From assembly GCA_900298995.1 (NCBI GenBank), contig OMIC01000039.1, positions 203,547 through 267,546 on the forward strand: a stretch of DNA of 64,000 nucleotides, written 5' to 3'. Source of the DNA: Hyphomicrobiaceae bacterium. Its GTDB lineage: Bacteria; Pseudomonadota; Alphaproteobacteria; Rhizobiales; Aestuariivirgaceae. The position numbers and the translations under genes are program-made. This document shows, in pieces, positions 25,952-36,441 of this stretch; the first letter of the stretch is position 1; every line of letters starts with the position of its first letter. Below the pieces are notes generated by a model, which saw nothing but the letters and a program-made list of their open reading frames with translations, did no database searches and was not told the origin of the DNA.

Positions 25952-27849
25952 ACCCCGATCCCCTTCGCTGCCAGTGCTGCGCGGATCTCGTCGAGAATTG
26001 CCGGATCGTCGATGGTGGCAGGGGTCTTGAATTCCTCGCGGTCTGCGATCTTTCGCATGGTGGCGCGGAGAATCTTGCCGGATCGCGTCTTGGGCAGACG
26101 GGGAACGACCGCTACGGTCTTGAGTGCCGCCACGGCGCCGATCTTCTCACGCACGCGCGCGACGCATTCCTTCTCGATCTCCGCCGCCATTCGCGCGACG
26201 CCCGCCTTCAGCACCACGAACCCCACCGGCACCTGCCCCTTTAGCTCGTCGGCAATCCCTATCACCGCCGTTTCGGCCACATTGGGGTGCCCGGCCAGCA
26301 CTTCTTCCATGCCGCCTGTCGAGAGCCGGTGGCCGGCAACGTTGATGATGTCGTCGGTGCGGGCCATGATGTAGAGGTAGCCGTCCTCATCCATGTAGCC
26401 CGCATCGGCGGTTTCGTAGTAGCCGGGGAAGTGCGACAGATAGCTTTTCCGGAAACGCTCATCGTTGTTCCAGAGTGTCGGCAGGCAGGAAGGCGGAAGC
26501 GGCAGTTTCACGCAGATGGAGCCGAGCCTGCCCGGGGGCAGCGGGTGGCCGCCCTCATCCAGAACCTCGATCGCATAGCCTGGCATTGCCACGGTCGGTG
26601 AGCCGTGTTTCACCGGAAGCAGACCCAGTCCAACTGGATTGGCCGCAATCGACCAGCCGGTTTCCGTCTGCCACCAATGGTCGACCACAGGGACCTTCAG
26701 CTTGTCTTCCGCCCATTTGACGGTGTCCGGGTCGGCGCGCTCGCCTGCGAGAAACAGAGTGCGCAACGACTTGATATCGTATTTGCCGATGTATGTGCCC
26801 TCGGGGTCCTCTTTCTTGATTGCGCGAAAGGCCGTGGGGGCCGTGAACAGCGCCGTCACGCCATGGTCTGAAACGATACGCCAGAACGTGCCGGGATCCG
26901 GCGTTCCGACTGGCTTTCCTTCGAAAACAATCGTGGCTGCGCCCTGCAGCAAGGGCGCGTAGACGATATAGGAGTGACCCACCACCCAGCCGACGTCGGA
27001 TGCTGCCCAGAACACCTCGCCGGGCCTGATGTCATAGATGTTTTCCATGGACCATTGGAGCGCAACCATGTGCCCGCCATTGTCGCGCACCACGCCCTTG
27101 GGCTGGCCAGTGGTCCCCGACGTGTAGAGGATGTAGAGCGGGTCGGTCGCCTTGACGGTGACACAGTCGGTTGTTCGCCCCTGACCGCGCGCCACGCCGG
27201 TGATGGCCCCCCAGTCATGGTCGCGACCCTCTTTCAACTCCGCAGACACCTGCTCGCGCTGGAAAATGACACATGCTTCCACTTTGTGGGCTGCGACATC
27301 GAGCGCCTGATCAAGCAAGGGCTTGTAAGAGATGACGCGGCCTGGTTCGAGACCGCAGGACGCCGAAAGGATCATCTTTGGCTTCGCATCATTGATGCGG
27401 GTTGCCAGTTCGGGTGGAGCAAAACCGCCGAACACCACGGAATGAATGGCCCCGAGCCGGGCGCAGGCCAGCATGGCGAAGACCGCCTCCGGGATCATCG
27501 GCATGTAGAGGATGACCCGGTCGCCCTTTCGCAAGCCCAGATCCTCAAGCGCTGCCGCCAGCGTGGCCACCTCATCGAGAAGCTCGCGATAAGTGAAACG
27601 TGCCGACTTGCCCGTGATGGCGCTGTCATAGATGACCGCGAGCCGGTCGCCATGACCCGCCTTGACGTGCCGGTCCACGGCATTCCAGCAGGTGTTGCAT
27701 TCGGCGCCGACGAACCAGCGGTCAAGCCCGTCCACCTGCGCCTGGACCTTCTCCCACGGCTTCACCCAGTCGATGGCGCGGGCTGCACCCGCCCAGAAGC
27801 CTTCTGGGTCCTGCTTCCAACTGGTATAGGTCTCATAGTAACGGCTCAT
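25948..27849 (-). CDS. prpE: Propionyl-CoA synthetase / acetyl-CoA synthetase-like
   Basis: The 633-residue AMP-forming ligase carries the P-loop YTSGTTGQPKG, adenylate motif WWQTETGW, and the catalytic lysine context TRSGKILRATMRK near the C-terminus. Features such as SVVFGGFAPPELATRI, ASDVGWVVGHSYIVYAPLL and TAPTAFRAIKKEDPEG fit the PrpE subgroup better than AcsA. It activates propionate (and probably acetate) to the CoA thioester. No methylcitrate-cycle genes lie beside it, so it may act in general short-chain acid salvage. Confidence 0.92.
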   Translation of the reverse strand: MSRYYETYTSWKQDPEGFWAGAARAIDWVKPWEKVQAQVDGLDRWFVGAECNTCWNAVDRHVKAGHGDRLAVIYDSAITGKSARFTYRELLDEVATLAAALEDLGLRKGDRVILYMPMIPEAVFAMLACARLGAIHSVVFGGFAPPELATRINDAKPKMILSASCGLEPGRVISYKPLLDQALDVAAHKVEACVIFQREQVSAELKEGRDHDWGAITGVARGQGRTTDCVTVKATDPLYILYTSGTTGQPKGVVRDNGGHMVALQWSMENIYDIRPGEVFWAASDVGWVVGHSYIVYAPLLQGAATIVFEGKPVGTPDPGTFWRIVSDHGVTALFTAPTAFRAIKKEDPEGTYIGKYDIKSLRTLFLAGERADPDTVKWAEDKLKVPVVDHWWQTETGWSIAANPVGLGLLPVKHGSPTVAMPGYAIEVLDEGGHPLPPGRLGSICVKLPLPPSCLPTLWNNDERFRKSYLSHFPGYYETADAGYMDEDGYLYIMARTDDIINVAGHRLSTGGMEEVLAGHPNVAETAVIGIADELKGQVPVGFVVLKAGVARMAAEIEKECVARVREKIGAVAALKTVAVVPRLPKTRSGKILRATMRKIADREEFKTPATIDDPAILDEIRAALAAKGIGV

Positions 27850-28032
27850 GGGACGGGCCTTTCGCGGCGGGTGACGACGGCTCCGTTATCCTCAGCCCCG
27901 CTGCCGTCTGGCAAGGGCCAGGGTCTCGTCTTTTCGTATGGCCTGTCGAGACCACATCATGAAATGCTTTGCAGATTTGGGATTCAGCTTCCGGATAACC
28001 TTTGGTGGCATTTTGGGTTTATGGGAGATTCT

Positions 28033-29178
28033 ATGACCGATTCGGAAACAGTCCCGACCAGCGGAGAGGATGCCAGCCACAGACCTCGGCGCATTGCCGG
28101 GCTGTTTGCGCTGGGGTTCCGCGCTCAGACCCCTATCCTGGTTCTGGTTCTGGCTTATCTCGGAATACAACTGCTCCTCGCCGCGCTGTTCCCGCCCTTG
28201 ACCACCGTCTCCCCCCAGACCGTCTTCCTGGCTGTCATCTCGATGTTTCTGGGTTTGCTGTTCTTTCTAGTGATCATTCTCTCTGCGTATCTCTTCATTA
28301 TCATGGCTGTCTACGAACGGCCGAAGCGTCCGACGGTTCATCTCATCCGACGCATGGCAGCGGTGATACGCAGTCCACGCAACCTGGCGTCTGGTCTTCC
28401 CATTTTTGTCAGCACATTGATCCTCGTCTATGCCTTTTCCCGGATCAAGGGCAGCATTCCCTTTATTGCTCCGTTCTCCTGGGACACGACCCTGGACCAC
28501 TTGGATCTGGTGCTGCATTTTGGCCGCCGTCCATGGGAGTGGCTCCATCCCATTCTTGGCCACTGGCCTGTCACCTTCGTGATAAGCGTCATCTATAATC
28601 TCTGGTTCGCAGTGATGTATGGCGTCTGGCTGCACCACGCGTTCATGGAGCGACCAGGCATGCAACGCACGCGCTATTTCCTGACATTCATGCTGCTGTG
28701 GATGGTGGCGGGAAGCCTGCTGGCACTGTTGCTCTCATCGGCGGGGCCTTGCTTCTATGGCCAGGGCAGGCTCGGACTTTCGCCCGACCCCTATGCTCCG
28801 CTGGTGACCTATCTGCATGCCGTTAACGACATCGTTCCGATCTGGGCGCTGAGCATTCAGGACATGTTGTGGAAGTTGCATCTCTCAAACCTCATGGAAA
28901 GCAGCATATCGGCCATGCCGAGCCTGCATAATGCAACCTCGCTGTTGTTTGTCCTGGCCAGCCGAGGCTGGCCGCGCTGGGTACGCACACTGCTTGTCGC
29001 GCATTGCGGGGTGGTGTTCATTGGCTCAGTGCATCTCGCCTGGCATTACGCAGTGGACAGTTATGTGGGCTGGGCGGTGACCATTCTCCTGTGGTGGCTC
29101 ATGGCTCCAGTGGCGCGCTGGTGCGAGTCACGCCCGGCCGCGCGGCGTTTTCAGCGCACATATCAGGCGTCGGCATAA
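28033..29178 (+). CDS. PAP2-superfamily membrane phosphatase (PAP2_3, Aur1-like)
   Basis: The 381-residue protein has about eight membrane helices. The C-terminal part carries SAMPSLHNATSLL and HLAWHYAVDSYVGW, the conserved histidine motifs of PAP2 phosphatases of the PAP2_3 subgroup, which includes inositolphosphoryl-ceramide synthases. It probably handles a lipid phosphate or phosphodiester transfer at the membrane. I chose ATG at 28033 with GGGAG six bases upstream. The open frame extends much further upstream but there it lies antisense to prpE. Confidence 0.85.
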   Translation: MTDSETVPTSGEDASHRPRRIAGLFALGFRAQTPILVLVLAYLGIQLLLAALFPPLTTVSPQTVFLAVISMFLGLLFFLVIILSAYLFIIMAVYERPKRPTVHLIRRMAAVIRSPRNLASGLPIFVSTLILVYAFSRIKGSIPFIAPFSWDTTLDHLDLVLHFGRRPWEWLHPILGHWPVTFVISVIYNLWFAVMYGVWLHHAFMERPGMQRTRYFLTFMLLWMVAGSLLALLLSSAGPCFYGQGRLGLSPDPYAPLVTYLHAVNDIVPIWALSIQDMLWKLHLSNLMESSISAMPSLHNATSLLFVLASRGWPRWVRTLLVAHCGVVFIGSVHLAWHYAVDSYVGWAVTILLWWLMAPVARWCESRPAARRFQRTYQASA

Positions 29179-29267
29179 TAGCCCGTTGATCTGCAACAGG
29201 CTCTTGCCAGGCTTTGACGGCGCAGGCAGTTGGGCTAGAAGGCCGTTATCAGATCAGGATTGGAAGA

Positions 29268-30893
29268 ATGTCCGCCTACGCGACCAGCCTCGAAAAGAAT
29301 CCAGCCAACTATCAGCCGCTGACGCCGCTGACCTTTCTGGCCCGCTCGGCTGCGGTCTATCCCGATCAGCTGGCCATCATTCATGGCCGCCAGCGCACCA
29401 GCTATCGTCTTTTCTACGCCCGCTGCCGGAAACTTGCCTCGGCGCTGGCGCGGGCGGGTGTGAAGAAGAGCGAGACGGTCTCGGTTCTGCTCGCCAACAC
29501 GCCCGCAATGCTCGAGTGCCACTATGGCGTGCCGATGACGGGTGCGGTCCTCAACACGCTCAACACCCGGCTTGACGCAGCGACAATCGCCTTTTCGCTC
29601 CAGCATGCGGAGACGCGGGTGCTGATCGTGGACCTCGAATTCTCGACTCTCGCGAGGGAGGCGCTGGCGCTGATGCCTGCGCCACATCCGATCGTGATCG
29701 ACTACGCCGATCCGGAATTTGCGGTCGAGGGTGAGCGACTCGGCTCCATCGACTACGAACAGTTCCTCGGCAGCGGCGAGGACAGTTTCGAGTGGTCGTG
29801 GCCTGCGGACGAGTGGGAAGCGATCTCCCTCAACTACACCTCAGGCACCACCGGCAACCCCAAGGGTGTCGTGTACCATCATCGTGGAGCCTATCTGCTG
29901 GCTCAGGGCAACGTACTCACCGCCTCGATGCCCAAGCATCCGGTCTATCTCTGGACGCTGCCCATGTTTCACTGCAATGGCTGGTGCTTTCCATGGTCGC
30001 TCTCGGTTGTTGGCGGCACGCATGTGACGCTGCGCTGGGTGCGCTCGAAGGCAATCTGGGAAGCTCTCGCCGAGCACAAGGTCACCCATCTCTGCGGTGC
30101 GCCCATCGTCATGTCGACAATCCTCAATGCCCCGGCAGAGGAAAAGCGCCTGCTGACGCAGAAGGTCGAATTCTTCACGGCCGCGGCACCGCCACCTGAG
30201 GCCGTACTCGCTGCGATGGCCGAGGCCGGATTCAATGTCACCCATCTTTACGGTCTTACCGAGACCTATGGACCCGCGGTCGTCAATGACTGGAAGGCGC
30301 ATTGGGACGAACTCGAGGGACCGGCGCGCGCGGCGCGCAAGGCGCGGCAGGGCGTACGCTATCATGCGCTCGAAGACCTGACGGTCATGGATCCAGAGAC
30401 CATGCAGCCTGTCCCCGCTGATGGCGAGACGATGGGCGAGGTGATGTTCCGTGGCAACATTGTCATGAAGGGCTATCTCAAGAATCCGAAGGCGTCAGCC
30501 GAAGCCTTTCGGGGCGGCTGGTTCCATTCCGGTGACCTCGGCGTCCTGCATCCCGACGGCTACATCCAGCTGAAAGACCGCTCGAAGGACATCATCATCT
30601 CGGGTGGCGAGAACATATCCTCGATCGAGGTCGAGGATGTGCTCTACAAGCATCCGGCCATCCAGGCTGCGGCGGTTGTTGCGAAGCCTGATGAGAAATG
30701 GGGCGAGACGCCCTGCGCCTTTGTCGAGTTGAAACCTGGCAGGCAGGCCACGCCGGATGACATCATCGAATGGTGCCGCAAGGGCCTGGCGCGCTACAAG
30801 GTGCCGCGCCATGTGGTGTTCGCCGAACTGCCGAAGACCTCAACGGGCAAGATCCAGAAGTTCAAGCTGCGTGAGATGGCGAAATCCGTCTGA
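29268..30893 (+). CDS. Acyl-CoA synthetase (AMP-binding ligase)
   Basis: The 541-residue ligase has P-loop YTSGTTGNPKG, the MFHCNGWCFPW region, adenylate motif YGLTETYGPAVV, GWFHSGDLG, and the C-terminal lysine in KTSTGKIQKFKL. This subgroup activates medium- or long-chain fatty acids, or sulfur acids such as methylmercaptopropionate (DmdB); which one cannot be told here. It stands alone, 7 bases from the convergent SEL1 gene. Confidence 0.93.
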   Translation: MSAYATSLEKNPANYQPLTPLTFLARSAAVYPDQLAIIHGRQRTSYRLFYARCRKLASALARAGVKKSETVSVLLANTPAMLECHYGVPMTGAVLNTLNTRLDAATIAFSLQHAETRVLIVDLEFSTLAREALALMPAPHPIVIDYADPEFAVEGERLGSIDYEQFLGSGEDSFEWSWPADEWEAISLNYTSGTTGNPKGVVYHHRGAYLLAQGNVLTASMPKHPVYLWTLPMFHCNGWCFPWSLSVVGGTHVTLRWVRSKAIWEALAEHKVTHLCGAPIVMSTILNAPAEEKRLLTQKVEFFTAAAPPPEAVLAAMAEAGFNVTHLYGLTETYGPAVVNDWKAHWDELEGPARAARKARQGVRYHALEDLTVMDPETMQPVPADGETMGEVMFRGNIVMKGYLKNPKASAEAFRGGWFHSGDLGVLHPDGYIQLKDRSKDIIISGGENISSIEVEDVLYKHPAIQAAAVVAKPDEKWGETPCAFVELKPGRQATPDDIIEWCRKGLARYKVPRHVVFAELPKTSTGKIQKFKLREMAKSV

Positions 30894-30900
30894 CGACCGG

Positions 30901-31617
30901 CTATGGCGTTGCCACCGGCTTGAAGGCGTCGGCCCGGCGCTGGGCTTCTGCCTTCTGGTCCGCTGTCAGGCTGGCGAGCATGGTGTCCAGTTCCGGATCA
31001 CTCCGGCCGCCACGCGTGGCGAGGATGTTCCAGCTCATTGCCTCGACGGGATCGACGGTGACACCCTTTCCAAAGGCGTAGATGCGGGCCACACGGTTCT
31101 GCGCGATCACATTGCCCCGCCTTGCGGCAAGCAGCAGCCATTGCGCGCCGATCTTCTCGTCCTGCTTGACGCCCTCGCCACGGAAGACGAGGACGCCATA
31201 ATCGAGCATGGCGTCCGAATTGCCTTTTTCTGCTGCCTGGCCGATCAGCGCTGCGGCTTTCACCACATCCTTGCCGACGCCGCGTCCCTCGAGATAGAGA
31301 ACGCCGAGCTCATGCTCGGCGCCTGCATGGCCCTGGGCGGACGCTTTTGCGAGCCAGTCCGCGGCCGCGACGAAATTCGGCGGGTTGTCAAAGGCGCCAA
31401 GCGAGAGAAGCCCCATGCTGAACTGCGCTTCGGCAAGCCCTGAGTCGGCGGCCTGCCGCAGCAGTGACTCGCCCTTGGCATAGTCATAGCGGCCGCTCGC
31501 CTTGTCGAGATAGATGCGCGCTTCCTTCAACTGCGTGTCAGCCTCCGTCTGGCCGGCAGCGGATATGGACGTGGCGGCGATGAGCAGAGCAAGGGCGGTG
31601 GCAGCGAGCTTCATCAT
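30901..31617 (-). CDS. Exported SEL1/TPR repeat protein
   Basis: The 238-residue protein has a signal peptide (MMKLAATALALLIAATSISA) and then SEL1-like repeats of about 36 residues with the AxxxLGxLYLxGxGV pattern (HELGVLYLEGRGVGKD, LDYGVLVFRGEGVKQD, NRVARIYAFGKGVTVD). Such repeats mediate protein contacts in the periplasm. Its ATG overlaps the thiE-like stop (ATGA), so it is the last gene of the tkt operon, as seen in other Rhizobiales. Confidence 0.88.
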   Translation of the reverse strand: MMKLAATALALLIAATSISAAGQTEADTQLKEARIYLDKASGRYDYAKGESLLRQAADSGLAEAQFSMGLLSLGAFDNPPNFVAAADWLAKASAQGHAGAEHELGVLYLEGRGVGKDVVKAAALIGQAAEKGNSDAMLDYGVLVFRGEGVKQDEKIGAQWLLLAARRGNVIAQNRVARIYAFGKGVTVDPVEAMSWNILATRGGRSDPELDTMLASLTADQKAEAQRRADAFKPVATP

Positions 31618-32186
31618 GATCCGAGGCGTTGCGACAGCGCCGCCACCATGCGGCGCGCGTCCTCCGCGCTCTGCCACATTGCGTCCGGCGGCCGGATGAA
31701 ATCGGGCCTCTGCGGCAGCAATGTGTCAAGTTCGTCAGGTCCCGCGGGGGTGAAGGCGACACAGGGAACCTCTGTCAGCGCCTGCCACCACGCGACGATG
31801 GGTTCGCCGCCCAGAGCGGGACCGGTCTGGTCGAACGCGATATAATCGGCGCCTGCTTCTGCGGCCTCCATGGCGAGATGACGCGAGCTTCCTGCGAATA
31901 CGCCCAGAATGCGCTCCTTGCCGAGCGCCTGGCGCGCAGCGGCCAGATCCTCGGACCCGGCGTCAAGCTGAATGCCATCGGCACCGCAGCGCGCCGCATC
32001 GCGGGGCTCGCCCGCGACGATCACCGCGACGCCAAGCTGCTGGGCGGCAGGTGTGATCTCGCCGGCAACGGCGACGGGCACGAGCAGACTCGCGACATCG
32101 CCTGCGCCGCATGCGGCCTTCAGGCAGTCGAGAAGGCGGGCCGCGGGCACATCCGCGGGAGCCGCGAGAAAAAGCCGGGGCGTCAG
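31614..32186 (-). CDS. Thiamine phosphate synthase-like protein with probable CTG start
   Basis: The 190-residue protein resembles ThiE/TenI TIM barrels: PRLFLAAPAD at the N-terminus, AARCGADGIQLD, RILGVFAGSSRH and EAGADYIAF. The usual GVHLGQ is changed to GIQLDA and the phosphate-loop region is weak, so catalysis is doubtful. No ATG, GTG or TTG lies in frame near the expected N-terminus; CTG at 32186-32184 overlaps the fba stop as CTGA, with GGAG eight bases ahead, and gives [11 protein letters not shown], which aligns with normal ThiE starts. It is coupled to fba and the SEL1 gene. Confidence 0.78.
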   Translation of the reverse strand: MTPRLFLAAPADVPAARLLDCLKAACGAGDVASLLVPVAVAGEITPAAQQLGVAVIVAGEPRDAARCGADGIQLDAGSEDLAAARQALGKERILGVFAGSSRHLAMEAAEAGADYIAFDQTGPALGGEPIVAWWQALTEVPCVAFTPAGPDELDTLLPQRPDFIRPPDAMWQSAEDARRMVAALSQRLGS

Positions 32187-33205
32187 GCCGCCGTCTCCAT
32201 GTCCTGGCTCCAGCGGCCGGTCGCCGCCAGCCCGTTCATGCGGGCGCGGTGGGCAAAGGCGCGCTGACCCGCAGTGACATTTTCCGGCTTGCCGCCCCAG
32301 GCCTTGATCGCATCTGCCTGCAGGGCGCGGCCATAGGAGAAGGTCAGCTTCCAGGGCAGGGAGCCGGCAGCGTTCATCAGGTGGAGATGCGCGGTAGCGT
32401 CCTGGCTCGACTGGCCGCCCGACAGGAAGGCGATCCCGGGCACGGCGGCAGGCACGCAGCGCTTCAGCACGGCAAGCGTCTTCTCGGCCACTTCGGCGCG
32501 GCTCGCCTGGCGCGGGCACTTCTTGCCGGAGATCACCATGTTGGGCTTGAGCACGATGCCTTCCAGTGCCACCCGTGCGTGATAGAGCTGCTGGAACGTC
32601 TCCTTCAGGGCCCATTCCGTGGCCTCGGCACAGCGGTCGATGTCATGGGCCCCGTCCATCAGCACCTCGGGCTCGACGATCGGGACGATGCCGCCAGCCT
32701 GGCAGATGGCTGCATAGCGGGCCAGAGCCTGGGCATTGGCGTTGATGGCGTTGTAGCTCGGGATCTGGTCATTGACATCGATCACCGCCCGCCACTTCGC
32801 GAATTCGGCGCCAAGCTTGGCATATTCGGCAACCCGCTCGGCCAGCCCGTCGAGTCCTTCGGTCACTGTCTCGCCGGGCGAGAAGGGCAGCGGCTTCGGG
32901 CCCTTGTCCACCTTGATGCCCGGCACCGCGCCCGCGTCCTTGATGAGCTTGACGAGCGGCGTGCCGTCCGCGGCCTTCTGGCGCAGCGTTTCATCGAACA
33001 GGATCACGCCTGACACGCAGGACTTCATGGCCTCTGTGGACCGGAACAGCATCTCGCGGTAGTCGCGGCGATTGTTCTCGGTCGACTCGAGGTTGATGGA
33101 CTCGAAACGCTTGGTGATCGAGGCCGTCGATTCATCGGCGGCAAGAATGCCCTTGCCGGGGGCCACCATGCGGTTGGCGATCTCGTTGAGCTTGTCGATG
33201 GTCAT
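32183..33205 (-). CDS. fba: Class I fructose-bisphosphate aldolase
   Basis: The 340-residue aldolase cleaves fructose 1,6-bisphosphate in glycolysis and acts in reverse in gluconeogenesis. [30 protein letters not shown], the Schiff-base lysine in [10 protein letters not shown], and [10 protein letters not shown] identify the class I (metal-free) enzyme. ATG at 33205 overlaps the pgk stop by four bases (ATGA). It is downstream of tkt and pgk in the same operon. Confidence 0.96.
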   Translation of the reverse strand: MTIDKLNEIANRMVAPGKGILAADESTASITKRFESINLESTENNRRDYREMLFRSTEAMKSCVSGVILFDETLRQKAADGTPLVKLIKDAGAVPGIKVDKGPKPLPFSPGETVTEGLDGLAERVAEYAKLGAEFAKWRAVIDVNDQIPSYNAINANAQALARYAAICQAGGIVPIVEPEVLMDGAHDIDRCAEATEWALKETFQQLYHARVALEGIVLKPNMVISGKKCPRQASRAEVAEKTLAVLKRCVPAAVPGIAFLSGGQSSQDATAHLHLMNAAGSLPWKLTFSYGRALQADAIKAWGGKPENVTAGQRAFAHRARMNGLAATGRWSQDMETAA

Positions 33206-34392
33206 GCTTGTGCCTCCAGAGCCTTGACGCCAGGCAGGGTCTTGCCTTCCAGCCATTCGAGAAAGGCGCCGCCCGCAGTTGAAACATAAGTGAAGTCACC
33301 GGCTGAACCGGCATGGTTGAGGGCTGCGACGGTATCGCCGCCGCCGGCCACGGATACCAGCTTGCCCGCCCGCGTGCGTGCCGCTGCATGGCGGGCGGCG
33401 GCAACTGTTGCCGCATCGAAGGGAGCGATCTCGAAGGCGCCGAGCGGTCCGTTCCAGACCAGCGTGTGGGCGTCGTCAATCGCCGAGCGGATGCGGTCGA
33501 GGGACAGCGGACCCACGTCGAGCACCATGCCATCGGCCGGAATGGCGTCGACACCATAATCATGGGACTCCGCACCCGCCTTGAACTCCTTCGCCACAAT
33601 GCCATCGAGGGGCAGGATGATGGCGCATCCGGCGTGTTCGGCCTGCTGAAGGATCTTCTGCGCAGTATCGGTCATCTCGCGTTCAGCAAGCGATTTTCCG
33701 ATGCCACGCCCCTGGGCCAGAAGAAAGGTGTTGGCCATCGCGCCGCCGATCACAAGTGCGTCGACCTTGGTGACGAGATTGCCGAGAAGCTCGAGCTTGG
33801 TGGAAACCTTGGCGCCGCCTACAATGGCAATGACCGGGCGCCGGGGCTTTTCCAGCGCCACATGCAATGCCTTCAGTTCGGCCTCCATCGTACGCCCGGC
33901 GTAGGCGGGAAGCAGATGCGCAACGCCCTCCGTCGAGCTGTGGGCACGATGGGCGGCAGAGAAAGCGTCGTTCACATAGATCTCGCCAAGGCTGGCGAGG
34001 AGTCGCGAGAAGGCCTCGTCGTTCTTTTCCTCGCCGGGGTGGTAGCGAGTGTTCTCCATCAGCACGCATTCGCCGGGCTTCACATCGACCTTCGGCGCCT
34101 GCTGCCAATCCGTGAAAATGAAGCGTACCGGCCGGCCAAGATGGCTCTCCAGTGCCGTCGCCACCGGCTTCAGCGACATTTCCGGCACAACCTTGCCCTT
34201 GGGACGGTCGAAATGCGCAAGCACGATCAGCGCGCCGCCCTTGTTCATGATCTCGCGCAAGGTGGGGACGATGCGCTCGATGCGGGTAGCGTCGGTGACC
34301 ACGCCATTGCTCACCGGCACATTGAGATCCACCCGGCACAGCACGCGTTTGCCGGAAAGAGACGCGTCATCAAGCGTGCGGAACCCGGTCAT
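33202..34392 (-). CDS. pgk: Phosphoglycerate kinase
   Basis: The 396-residue kinase interconverts 1,3-bisphosphoglycerate and 3-phosphoglycerate with ADP/ATP. Landmarks are [34 protein letters not shown], the hinge [15 protein letters not shown], and the C-terminal [15 protein letters not shown]. It starts 13 bases after the tkt stop. The glyceraldehyde-3-phosphate dehydrogenase gene that often separates tkt and pgk in alphaproteobacteria is absent here. Confidence 0.97.
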   Translation of the reverse strand: MTGFRTLDDASLSGKRVLCRVDLNVPVSNGVVTDATRIERIVPTLREIMNKGGALIVLAHFDRPKGKVVPEMSLKPVATALESHLGRPVRFIFTDWQQAPKVDVKPGECVLMENTRYHPGEEKNDEAFSRLLASLGEIYVNDAFSAAHRAHSSTEGVAHLLPAYAGRTMEAELKALHVALEKPRRPVIAIVGGAKVSTKLELLGNLVTKVDALVIGGAMANTFLLAQGRGIGKSLAEREMTDTAQKILQQAEHAGCAIILPLDGIVAKEFKAGAESHDYGVDAIPADGMVLDVGPLSLDRIRSAIDDAHTLVWNGPLGAFEIAPFDAATVAAARHAAARTRAGKLVSVAGGGDTVAALNHAGSAGDFTYVSTAGGAFLEWLEGKTLPGVKALEAQA

Positions 34393-34405
34393 GCTCTCTG
34401 CTCCC

Positions 34406-36379
34406 TCAGCCTGCCGCCTTGACTGCGGCTTCTGCCGTGATGCCAAAATGCTTGTAGAGAAGCTCGGCGGGACCCGATGCCCCGAAGCCGGTCATGCCGA
34501 TGAAGTGCCCGTCCGTGCCGATGAAACGGTCCCAGCTCTGGCGCACGCCCGCCTCGATGGCGATACGGGTTTTCTCATTGCCGAGCAGCTTTGCCTGATA
34601 GGCCGCGCTCTGGCCGGCGAAACGCTCCATGCTGGGAACCGAGACAACGCGCGCAGGCTTGCCCGCCGCGTCGAGGCTCGCCTTGGCGGCCATCGCGATT
34701 TCGACCTCTGAGCCGGAGGCGAAGATCACGACTTGCGACTTGCCCTGGGCGGGCGCCACCTCATAGGCGCCAAGCGCGCAGAGATTCTCGGCGGAATGGG
34801 TCGTGCGCGCGGGCTTCAGCTTCTGGCGGGTCAGGGCCAGAACCGAGGGCCGGATTGCATCCTTCAGCGCCAGTTCCCAGCACTCGGCGGTCTCGATCGC
34901 ATCGCATGGCCGGTAGACGGCGAGATTGGGGATCACCCGCAACGCTGCGAGGTGCTCGACGGGCTGGTGGGTGGGGCCGTCTTCGCCGAGCCCGATTGAA
35001 TCGTGGGTCATCACATAGATCACGCGCAGTCCCATCAGTGCGGACAGGCGGATCGACGGGCGACAGTAATCGGTGAACACGAGGAATGTGCCGCCATAGG
35101 GAATGACGCCGCCATGCAGCGCCATGCCGTTCATCGCCGCGGCCATGCCATGCTCGCGAATGCCATAATAGACGTAGCGGCCGCCGTAATCGGCGGCAGT
35201 GAGTGGCGTCTGCTCCTTCGACTTGGTGTTGTTCGAACCGGTGAGGTCGGCAGAGCCGCCCACCGTGTCGGGCAGTGCAGCATTGATGACGTCGAGCGCA
35301 TTCTGTGACGCGTTGCGGGTGGCAAGGGCGGGCGGGTTCTTGGCCAGTTCCTGCTTGTAGGCCGTCATGGCGGCGTCAAGGGCGGCGGGCAGCTTGCCGG
35401 AAATCCGGCGCTCGAACTCCGCCTTGTGCGGCGAGGCGGCAAGGCGTGCAGACCAGGTGCTTCGAGCCTCGGCGCCGCGCGAACCGGCCTTGCGCCACGC
35501 GTCCATCAGATCGTTGGGGATCACAAAGGGCTCATGGGTCCAGCCCAGCGCCTTGCGGGCGCCCGCGATCTCGTCCGGGCCCAGCGGCGAGCCGTGGCTG
35601 CCGGCCGTTCCCGCCTTGGTGGGGGCTCCAAAGCCGATCACCGTCTTGCAGGCAATGAGGACGGGACGGTCCGCGGACTGCGCGGCCGAGAGGGCCGCGG
35701 CGATTTCACCCGGATTGTGCCCGTCGCAGGCGGACACTGCCCATCCGCTGGCTGCAAAGCGTGCGAGTTGATTGGTGGAATCGGTCATCGACACCTTGCC
35801 GTCGATGGAGATGCCGTTGTCATCCCAGAGCACGATGAGATTGCGGAGCTTGAGATGGCCCGCGAGGCTGATCGCCTCCTGGCTGATGCCCTCCATGAGG
35901 CAGCCGTCACCGGCCAGCACATAGGTCTTGTGGTTCACGAGCCCGTCGCCGAAGGCCGCATTGAGGTGGCGCTCGGCGATTGCGAAGCCCACGGCATTGG
36001 CAATGCCCTGGCCCAGCGGGCCGGTGGTGGTTTCGATGCCGGGAGCATGGCCATATTCCGGGTGACCCGCCGTCTTCGCGCCGAGTTGCCGAAAGTTCCT
36101 GAGGTCATCCAGCGACATGCCCTTGTACCCCAGCAGATGCAGCAGGGCATAGATGAGCATGGAGCCATGCCCGGCCGAGAGGATGAAGCGGTCGCGATCG
36201 GGCCAGCTCGGGTCGGCCGCGTCGAACTTCAGGAACTGGGTGAACAGCACGGTGGCCACATCGGCCGCGCCCATGGGCAGGCCTGGATGGCCGGAATTGG
36301 CCTTCTGGACGGCGTCCATGCTCAGGGCGCGGATGGCATTGGCCATGTGGCGGGTCTGCTCGGGGGAATAGGCGGTCAT
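34406..36379 (-). CDS. tkt: Transketolase
   Basis: The 657-residue thiamine-diphosphate enzyme transfers two-carbon units in the pentose phosphate or Calvin pathway. It shows SGHPGLPMG, the thiamine-diphosphate motif beginning GDGCLMEG and ending DDNGISIDG, and [18 protein letters not shown] chose ATG at 36379 with AAGGA ten bases upstream; the frame stays open upstream only as an antisense of the zauP-zapA region. It is the first gene of the tkt-pgk-fba-thiE-like-SEL1 operon, and diverges from zauP. Confidence 0.96.
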   Translation of the reverse strand: MTAYSPEQTRHMANAIRALSMDAVQKANSGHPGLPMGAADVATVLFTQFLKFDAADPSWPDRDRFILSAGHGSMLIYALLHLLGYKGMSLDDLRNFRQLGAKTAGHPEYGHAPGIETTTGPLGQGIANAVGFAIAERHLNAAFGDGLVNHKTYVLAGDGCLMEGISQEAISLAGHLKLRNLIVLWDDNGISIDGKVSMTDSTNQLARFAASGWAVSACDGHNPGEIAAALSAAQSADRPVLIACKTVIGFGAPTKAGTAGSHGSPLGPDEIAGARKALGWTHEPFVIPNDLMDAWRKAGSRGAEARSTWSARLAASPHKAEFERRISGKLPAALDAAMTAYKQELAKNPPALATRNASQNALDVINAALPDTVGGSADLTGSNNTKSKEQTPLTAADYGGRYVYYGIREHGMAAAMNGMALHGGVIPYGGTFLVFTDYCRPSIRLSALMGLRVIYVMTHDSIGLGEDGPTHQPVEHLAALRVIPNLAVYRPCDAIETAECWELALKDAIRPSVLALTRQKLKPARTTHSAENLCALGAYEVAPAQGKSQVVIFASGSEVEIAMAAKASLDAAGKPARVVSVPSMERFAGQSAAYQAKLLGNEKTRIAIEAGVRQSWDRFIGTDGHFIGMTGFGASGPAELLYKHFGITAEAAVKAAG

Positions 36380-36441
36380 GCGCGGCTGATCCTTGTCGCT
36401 CAATCGCTGAAATTGCGCTCCTGATAAAGCCTTGGGGCCGG

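Noticed and set aside
26974..28032. Upstream extension of the PAP2-type gene frame
   Set aside because: This part lies antisense to prpE and shows no conserved motif; ATG at 28033 has a proper ribosome binding site.
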